Below, in pieces: positions 56,620-64,000 of a stretch of DNA of 64,000 nucleotides. The stretch comes from Gautieria morchelliformis (taxonomy: Eukaryota > Basidiomycota > Agaricomycetes > Gomphales > Gomphaceae). The translations under genes and the position numbers were made by a program. How positions within the stretch are numbered: position 1 is the first letter of the stretch; each line of letters starts with the position of its first letter. The notes under the pieces were generated by a model, which was not told the DNA's origin, did no database searches, and saw nothing but the letters and a program-made list of their open reading frames with translations. Where the stretch lies: positions 1 through 64,000 of the forward strand of contig WHVA01000434.1 of NCBI GenBank assembly GCA_015179125.1, read 5' to 3'.

Positions 56620-58290
56620 GGGAGACGGGTGAAAGGGTGCCCTTGCACGGTGCTTATGACTGGAGGCAACACCGGAGACAAAGGAAGGAGCGTGACATGG
56701 ATGCTTGCATGTGCGTGTGACGGGACGGCCACAGCACCACGACACGCCCCCTCCCAAGCGATTTTCCGTTCCAGCAGCACCGTCACGGTGCACACCATCC
56801 CTCCCGCCACGCGAAACCGCCCCTCCCGCCCAACTTCCGACCAGAGGACGGCCGCGTACTCGACCTCGTCGGCCGGATGCCAAGCCAGCGTGTGCCAGCC
56901 TCCCCAAGCATCTGCCTTTGCCCCACATGACCCACACACTCGACGACTCAACTACGCCCCATAGCCCGCCCCGTACGGCCCGCATCTTGTCGTGTGGGGT
57001 GGTTCCGTTTCTGACGGGAGTGTCGATATTAATTGGACAGTGACGCGGATGGGCATGGTCGATGTATATACGAATTTGATGGTTCACCCTTAGACAGTGT
57101 CTCCTGCACCCTTGCTCGATGTCTTGCATCCCCAGGTGCCACAACCTGCGTACGTCCTCGGCCTTGTCCTCGGCGACGAATTCGAGACCGCGCCTGTGGG
57201 TATTGCCTTGTTGGATACGGCGGGCGTGATGGGTCCGGGGGCTTGCGGGGGCTTGTGAGTCGAGTTTCGTTGTGTTGTTGTTTTGTGTGTTTGTTTTTGG
57301 TACATGACTGTTTCGGATTGGAGGTGCCGGGGGTTGTGTTCCACCTCTTGCACGGTTTCATATCGTGCGTGTACAGGATTTCCCCCGGTGACTGTGTGCC
57401 CTGTTGGGACCCACCCGTCGCCGGCGAAGCGGACGGAGAATACGGCGCTGGAAGGTGCGGAGTTAGTGCGGAACTGCCAGACGGACAGGAGACGAGTGTG
57501 ATGAATAGAATCGAAACCTATTCCGCCGCGGATGATTGGGCGAGGGATTTTTGGAGCAACCATTAGGAGGGCGGCACTATGTTTCGCGGTGCTGCCACCA
57601 GAGTTGTCGCGCGTAGTCTTGGGAGGTTTGGGGCTTGTGCTGGGTACGGGGCTTGGTTCGGAAGTGGTTGGATTTAGTTCGTGAAAACTCCCGTAAGGAC
57701 AGCAGCTTGTGAGGTTATAAAGAGACACGTTGGCGGGGAACGAAGGGTAAACCATTTGGGGGCGGTTTGGTACTGGACTCTTCGGAAGTGGATCGCATTG
57801 GACGCTCTAAGGGCTTGACAGGATTTGGAGGAGTCCCTAGGGACTGTAAGGTCGCTGTCCGCTGAGGGAGAACTGGTGAAACGGGACGTGTGGAATTGGA
57901 TGGTCTAGGAAAGCTTGAAAAGTTGGGAGGGAAGATGGATTGGAGGAACAAGTGTCGCATTTGGAGTTAGATCTGGTACTACCAGACGCTGCTCTGGGAA
58001 TGGGAACAAGTGGACAAAACTGCAAGTGTGAACGTGGGATTCATACGTAGAAAGCTTACTTACAAACTGTATGACAGAAGCACCCTTCGAGGGCAAGGTT
58101 TTGAGTTGATGCACATGTTGCGTGCGGCAATGGATCCACGAAACTTGTTGCCTCTGAGACACGGACCAGCTGTACTTACGCTTGAAGACGGCCGAGTACC
58201 TACGGAGACGGAGGCATATTGACGGGCGCTTCACATTGACGCCGGGAACACTTGGGAAAGTTGCCATGTCGATGACAGATCCGATGCCGC
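56620..58290. repeat. Duplicated segment, copy 2 (inverted partner of 45.6-47.1 kb)
   Basis: Inserted between the presumed first NLR exon (GDGDGNAQPL, followed by GTAAGG at about 56,608) and the C2 exons at 58.5 kb. It is collinear in reverse complement with 45,640-47,080. The + strand here corresponds to the minus strand there (SVSDGSVDINWTVTR; GPAVLTLEDGR). Small indels shift frames between the two copies. Nature unknown. Confidence 0.6.
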
Positions 58291-59205
58291 GCCCCGCCTC
58301 TCGTCGTCTTTTTCCGTCTACCACCCACGAACACTGCGCACGATGAACAACGTTGAGGGCACTGTGACAGCACCGTAAGCCCACGATCGCTTCTCTAGAG
58401 CTAGAGCCAAATGTTCACTCCACCCCCGAAGTATTCCTGCAGGAATCAAAGTTGCTGGACACTTTCGTTTGCGCTATCCATTGTATACTGACTCTTGCCG
58501 ATCAACGACAGACCTGAAATGCGATCACCTTCCCAATGTCTCACTGTTCCGCAAGCGTCCTAGTCAGTTCTTCGTGCAACTCGTCGTCGATGAGGACCGC
58601 CCCCAGAAGACTACGTTTCCTGCGAGAGGAAATGCTGCCTCGTGGAATGAGCCATTCTATTTGTGCGTGAATTCCAGCGTTATTGTCTCAATGTGATCTT
58701 AAATCCATCCATAGCTTCAACTTGGCTCGGTCTTCTGTGTTGGAAATTGAAGTATATGGGCATCATACCATCGGACATGATGATTTCATAGGCGGTACGA
58801 AGGAAAACATTGAGTTTCTGCTTGCAGAAGGAGCAACTGGAGGTCAGTCCTTTGCGCTCATCGACGGAATGCATGCGTAATCATCGAACGCAGCAGGCGT
58901 TGCTCGCAAACTGCAAAAATTAGATAAGGCAGGGAACATGCATGATGCTCAGACTGTCCTCAAGTTCACCATTTCGTCTTTTGCGATGTCCGACGAGGCG
59001 CGGAAGGCCCAGTTGAGTGAAGCAGTCAGCGACGTGAAGGTGGTCGATAGTATGAACCCAGCGCCGTCCGGAACTATTGAAGCAGGCAATGCGGTTGATG
59101 GCGTCATTTCCACCACTACTAATACGGTCATCCCGAAAATGACGGCTTGGGATCCACTCCTGGACAGGATCAGGCTGTTTACTGACATCGTGGAGGGGCT
59201 GTCCA

Positions 59206-59820
59206 TGTTATGAATAGGAAGATCAAGCTATACATTCATATTCATCACTAACAAAGTCATAACAACTTCCTGGCACATCCTAGTACATGGATGTGCACGC
59301 ATTTGCTGCTGGCACAGCGCATCATGCGCGCGTGCGCTATCACTCGCGCGCATATCTAACCGGCGACTTCAACCCTGAGCCCGGTTCCAGGGCCGACCGA
59401 GGGATAGATCCGAGATGGAGCGCGGGAGGCGCCCCATTGTTCCTGACGCATATATTAATCTCCATATGATAAGGTACAGCCTTGGCACCGGTGCATGCAT
59501 CGTGCACCGGTGGCACTCATCGCTCCATAACCCCCTATTGTATCTAGTTTAGTATGGGTTCATTCCAAGGAGTTAAATAGCTAGCTACTGTACAATAACA
59601 ACCCAGGCAGTAAATCTCCATGTTTGTGCTCTTGTTCTAGCCCATGAGGCTTATGACTGGATAGGTGGCATATCAGTCGGTGTTTAGTGTCGCTGTCACT
59701 GCACGTGGTGTTCGCGCATACAGCCTTAGTTGTTCTCTCATCTCTATTCTCTCCTTATGTTCTTTATGAACCTCATGAACCGCTCATGCATACGCAACCC
59801 CGCCAAACATACTTTCTACA
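59206..59820. mobile_element. Solo LTR, 615 bp, with 5-bp duplication GTCCA
   Basis: The ends are TGTTATGAATAGG and CATACTTTCTACA. GTCCA flanks at 59201-59205 and 59821-59825. The left arm has the uninterrupted sequence near 10,010. The insertion is at the end of an NLR exon. Confidence 0.9.
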
Positions 59821-62785
59821 GTCCAAGGTATGATTCAAACGCCAGCGGTCTCCCAGTTCATCTCATGTACATGGTTTGCTTGATTCTAGGTCCATCCTTA
59901 CGCAAAGATGGCATGGTCTATCTTGTCTAGTGTGTCAAAGGTAGATCTATCCCATGCACCGGCTGAGTTGACATATCTGACATCTGGCCTAGGCGATAAT
60001 TGCTCAGAGGGACCGGGACAATAGCATCAATGCACTGGCGGAACTCATTGGAGACACATATGTGTTCGTCCACTTGGGAGAGCCATTGAAGAAGATGGAA
60101 TCGCAGAAGCCGAGTATCTTAGCCTTGGTGCAACAGACATTAGAGTGCAGTTACTTTGTCCATGCCTACACAAAAGAAAAAGGTTTCTGTATGTTGAATC
60201 ACTGTCAAGTGGACATAGCTGACGATCTTTGTTCAGGGAAAAGAGGTGCAAAACATCTAGTGTCGCATGTCGACAGCCATGTCGACCATTACCGGGAAAC
60301 GTTCAAGAATCTCAGGTCGGCGTTACAGGGACACGACATCATTCATACCGAAATCACTGTGCTATGTGTTCTGGATGCCATTGGCGACCTCTGTGAGTTT
60401 GCTGACTTTGAGCCTTTCCCGAGCCTAAAACCCCTTGCAACCAGCCGAGGAAGTTCTGCTTGATGACATGCTATACACAAAGGGAGCTGGTTGCAATCCT
60501 GGAAAGGGCTGTTTGCCGGGTACTCGCGAGAAGGTTATTGAAGAGCTTTCCAATTGGGCCAACCAGGATAGCGATGACACCCCCCGGATGTTTTTCTTGA
60601 ACGATATTGCGGGCACCGGCAAATCTGCGATTGCGCATGAGGTCGCTCGACGATTTGACAGGCTCAACCATCTCGGATCGTCATATTCTTTTGACGGCGC
60701 TCTTCAGGCAGAACACTCCCCACAATATGTGTTCAGCACAATTGCTTGTGATCTAGCCGATCTGGATCGAGCACGCAGAGCATCGTTATTGAAAGTGGTT
60801 CAGGAGAAGCGAGACCTTCGGACCACATCCGAGCCTTGTGTGCAGTTCAATTGGTTCATTCTAGAACCCGCCCTGGGGCTAACCACCATTGGACCAACGG
60901 TGATCGTTATTGATGCATTGGATGAGAGCGGAGACAAGGAATCTCGCAAGGGTCTCTTGTCTGTCCTCGGCGGTGAAGCAGCAAAACTGCCATCTAATCT
61001 CCACTTTCTTATCACTTCACGTGCCGAAAAAGACATACTGGACGCCCTTCTTAGGAAGAAGCACGTGCTTTCCAGGTCCCTAAAGGATATTGACCCGAAC
61101 CCTGCCGATGCCGTTGCCCGCTTTGTGAAAGATGAACTAGGTAATATTACAGACCTCGAGTGCAAATGGCCTAACAATGGCTGATGTCAATTATTAGCCG
61201 AGCAATCTGAAGGTCACTTTCAATGGGCGTCCACGGCTTGTCGATTTGTCAAAGGAGATGGGATGGGTGGTTGGGATACTGTTGAGCAACTGGAGGAACT
61301 GTTAGATGAGAAGTTCCGTGGGATGGACAATCTGTATCTCGGTATCCTCAAGCAGATATTCGGGGATAGCGATGGCTTGATGGACAACGTCGAGGAACAT
61401 TTTTGCTTGGTGATGGGCTGCATTCTGACTGCCAGAGAACCGCTCTCGATGTCTGCCCTGCAGAAATTGTACAGGGAAGGCAACTCGGGTACCGAGGTTC
61501 AACATATTGTTGGATGTATGGGTGCTCTGCTTGGCCTTCCTTCTCAAGAATCTGGCACAATCACTCTGCTGCACATGTCTTTTCGTGACTTCTTGACGAC
61601 AGATCGCAACTCGAATAAAGCATACTACATCGATACATCTTTACACCATGTCGGCCTTGCGCTCTCATGCCTGTGCATGATGACGGATGAGCTTTGTTTC
61701 AACATTTGTCAGCTTGAAACTTCGCATCTGTGCAATGACGATGTTGTGGACTTGGAGACACGGACGAAGAGGTATATATCTCCACAACTGTCCTACTCTT
61801 GCCGTTTTTGGGCGGACCATGTTCGCGCCACCACCTTTACGCCGGGTATAAGTGCAAAGGTCAAGGAGTTCTTTGAGACTAAGCTACTCTACTGGCTGGA
61901 AGTTTTGAGTCTGATCAATCAGGTACCCAATGCTTCAGCAGCGCTCTCGGCAATAATGGACTGGAGTCAGGTGAGTGCCTGAGTTGTTATGAGCTCCGAT
62001 GTGAGTCTGATGAACCTCAGGATAGTGACACTGCAGCATTCATACAGGACACCCGCAAGTTTGTTGCTACTTTCTGGAGCGTAATCTCGGAAAGCACTCC
62101 TCATCTCTATGTGTCAGCACTCCCACTTGCACCTGGAAGTTCCATAGTGTCCAGACCTACCTCCCAGACTTTCCAAGACTACTCCGTATAGAGACATGGG
62201 AACTAAAGGTGTGGCCAGCTATTGAAAACGTCTTGGTAGGCCACAACCACGGCGTATCATCGGTAGCATTCTCGCCCAACGGCAAGCGCATCGTCTCCGG
62301 GTCTGATGACAACACGATCCGTGTGTGGAATGCAGACACCGGGGAGGCCATTTGAGCACCATTCGAAGGCCACACCGACTGCGTGACGTCGGTGGCGTTC
62401 TCGCACGACAGCAAGCGCATCATCTCCGGGTCTGATGACAGCACGATCTGTGTGTGGAATGCAGACACCGGGGAGGCCATTTCAGCACCATTCGAAGGCC
62501 GCACCGACGGCATCAGATCGGTGGCGTTCTCACACGACGGCAAGTGCATCGTCTCCGGGTCTAATGACGAGACAATCCGTATGTGGAATGCCAATACCGG
62601 GAAGGCCCTTTCAGCACCATTCGAAGGCCACACCGACTGGGTCAGGTCGGTGGTGTTCTCACACGACGGCAAGCGCATCGTCTCTGGGTCTCGTGACAAC
62701 ATGACCCATGTGTGGAATGCAGACACCGGGGAGGCCATTTCTGCACCATTTGAAGGCCACACCGACTGCCTCACGTCGGTGGTGT

Positions 62786-63719
62786 TAGAATAAATGGATA
62801 GCTATATCAAACACTATTCTAAGGTCTATACAATCGTCTAACTGAGCTAACATCTGGGAGAAATAATCCATGCACCAGTAGCAGTGCCTGCCCTGGAAAG
62901 CAGGCACCTGGGCCCTGGTCAGAAGAAATATTGCTATGGGACTAATAGACCCATACAGGGACATCGGACACAATGGAGATTACAGTACACTGTCCTATCT
63001 ATGTACGTACTGAATAGCTACCTCAGGAGAGAGGTACAGAGATGGCAAATGCCTTGCCAAGGCTGCTGTAGGCACACAGCACAGGACACACATGATTTCT
63101 TTTCTATTCTATTCCCCTGACCAGCTCCACTGATTACAAGCTGTATTACATGTTGAAAGGGGCTTTGTACATTTCTCCAAGGTCCCAGCTTAGATACTTG
63201 TCAGTAGGACAAGTATCCCCATCATTGTTCCTGCTCCACAGCTGTATGCAGCCTGTGGAGCATTTCCACATTATCCTGACCCATTTTGTCACTATCTTGA
63301 ACACTGGTACTCGCTACTGTTTTAGTATAAGTAGCTACCATAAATGTACGAACAAAACATCCAGAATATCATCCAGAAATATCCATGATTCACTGTTTCA
63401 CCTCCTGAAGTAACTGTAGACTTGTTTGATAGCTACAGAGCTTATTTCTTGATAGATTTCTCTAATTATTTGTTGAGAGTCTACTATAACTGGCTACACT
63501 ATACTGTTCCAAAAGCGAAAGCTTCGGACCCCTTTTTCCTCTGTTCTCACCTGTTTCTTCGTCGACTCGGTCACGTGACCTACATCAATCAGTGACGACT
63601 CGCTCCACAGAGCTTAGTCAGCTCACGCATATACTGTGCACAGGGGTGCACGAAGAGTCCCAACTCCCTGAGTCATCAAATATATCATTTCTGATATATC
63701 TAATCTATTATTCCTAAAA
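62786..63719. mobile_element. 934-bp hAT-like element inserted in the WD40 domain
   Basis: The imperfect inverted ends TAGAATAAATGGATAG...TATATCA and (reverse complement) TTTTAGGAATAATAGATTAG...TATATCA are flanked by GGTGGTGT and GGTGGCGT, an 8-bp duplication with one later mismatch. The interrupted WD40 repeat resumes right after it. It has no transposase frame. Its right third is repeated at 31,400-31,690. Confidence 0.7.
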
Positions 63720-64000
63720 GGTGGCGTTCTCGCATGACGGCAAGCACATCGTCTCCGGATCTGACCACAAGATGATCCATGTGTGGAATGCAAACAACGG
63801 GGAGGCCATTTCAGCACCATTCGTAGGTCAGGCTAGTCAGTAGCTGTTATCTTTATTTGTTGGAACATGACGACATCTGCTAATATCCTTTGTACAGCTA
63901 CAGGGCCTGGGTTTCTCCATGACTCATGGCTAGAAAATGGGTGGATACTCAACTTGCCCTCAGAAATTTTATTCTGGGTGCCACCCTGGGCTCAGTTAGG

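Larger units (their letters stand above)
54567..64000 (+). repeat. Right arm of the large inverted duplication
   Basis: Reverse-complement partner of 14,918-6,684. Order on the + strand: ORF-like segment (54.6-54.9 kb), shared segment (54.9-55.5 kb), empty copia A site (about 55,535), upstream region with minisatellite (55.7-56.4 kb), then the C2-NACHT-WD40 gene. It holds insertions not found in the left arm: a solo LTR at 59206-59820 and a 934-bp element at 62786-63719. The C2-domain exons and the inserted segment at 56.6-58.3 kb are also absent from the left arm. Homology is still present at the window edge. Confidence 0.85.
58500..64000 (+). pseudogene. C2-NACHT-WD40 NLR-like gene, right copy (nonsense, insertions), runs off the window
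   Basis: Fungal STAND/NLR-like receptor with a complete C2-type N-terminus: NVSLFRKRPSQFFVQLVVDE, ASWNEPFYL (58.5-58.66 kb), intron, SVLEIEVYGHHTIGHDDFIG, then VLKFTISSFAMSDEARKAQL. Next come the linker (WDPLLDRIRLFTDIVEGLS), the helical part and NACHT with Walker A DIAGTGKSAIAHEV (about 60,615) and Walker B VIVIDALDESG (about 60,910). Four or so WD40 repeats of 43 residues follow (62.25-62.78 kb), then a last partial repeat (63.72-63.84 kb) and the C-terminal module ENGWILNLPSEILFWVPPW, still open at the edge. Lesions: a solo LTR three bases before a splice donor (59206), Trp to TGA near 61,183, a 1-nt loss near 62,148, TCA to TGA near 62,352, and the 934-bp element. Inactive, but with lesions different from the left copy. 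Confidence 0.85.

Noticed and set aside
60415-60465. Frameshift before NACHT in the right copy
   Set aside because: A GTGAGT...CAG intron of 53 nt restores the frame in both copies, so it is not counted as a lesion.
1-64000. tRNA, rRNA, CRISPR, riboswitch or bacterial operon signals
   Set aside because: None seen by eye. Spliced genes and eukaryotic elements make bacterial features implausible; a tRNA scan would be needed to exclude tRNA genes.

Overview
This is repeat-rich eukaryotic DNA, almost certainly from a mushroom-forming basidiomycete (Agaricomycetes). The evidence is the many 45-60 nt GT-AG introns, a FunK1-type fungal kinase, C2-NACHT-WD40 NLR-like genes with near-identical 43-residue WD repeats, alpha-kinases, and Ty3/gypsy and Ty1/copia elements of mushroom type. 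A Rhizoctonia-like member of the Cantharellales is a guess from family resemblance only. No prokaryotic, organellar, CRISPR or rRNA signal was seen.

Layout, left to right. 0.9-5.5 kb: a decayed LINE reverse transcriptase, then a 5'-truncated minus-strand gypsy element (A) with 3' LTR, polypurine tract, an unusual extra ORF pair and a pol remnant. 5.5-6.5 kb: a remnant of a DNA transposon (alpha-kinase tail on +, integrase tail on -). 6.7-14.9 kb: left arm of a large inverted duplication, carrying a broken NACHT-WD40 gene and interrupted by a copia element and a solo LTR. 15.0-21.3 kb: copia B, a gypsy gag/LTR piece and gypsy B pol. 21.8-28.4 kb: a dispersed repeat, a decayed short-chain dehydrogenase, a hAT-like MITE and a FunK1 kinase gene. 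28.4-36 kb: mostly unassigned. 36-45.6 kb: a hypothetical multi-exon gene, a dead hAT transposase, copia and gypsy pieces and a Cys-rich pseudogene. 45.6-47.1 kb: a segment duplicated in inverted orientation at 56.6-58.3 kb. 49.0-54.1 kb: an apparently complete DNA transposon. 54.6-64.0 kb: right arm of the inverted duplication, with a second, differently broken C2-NACHT-WD40 gene that runs off the window.

The main discovery is the unit at 49,020-54,134. It has 27-bp perfect terminal inverted repeats starting TAC and ending GTA, and a perfect 6-bp target-site duplication (TGCGTG). Inside are two convergent multi-exon genes that can both be spliced by eye into uninterrupted frames: an rve-like DDE integrase/transposase (-) and a zinc-ribbon alpha-type protein kinase (+). 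A second decayed copy at 5.5-6.45 kb keeps the same tail-to-tail pair and the same intron position, so the kinase looks like a stable part of this transposon family and not a chance neighbour.

The two NLR arms resemble each other closely (about 93% in one 60-nt stretch compared by eye). They carry different lesions and independent insertions, so the duplication is older than most of the retroelement insertions. All homology calls are by-eye recognition; no database search or alignment was run.
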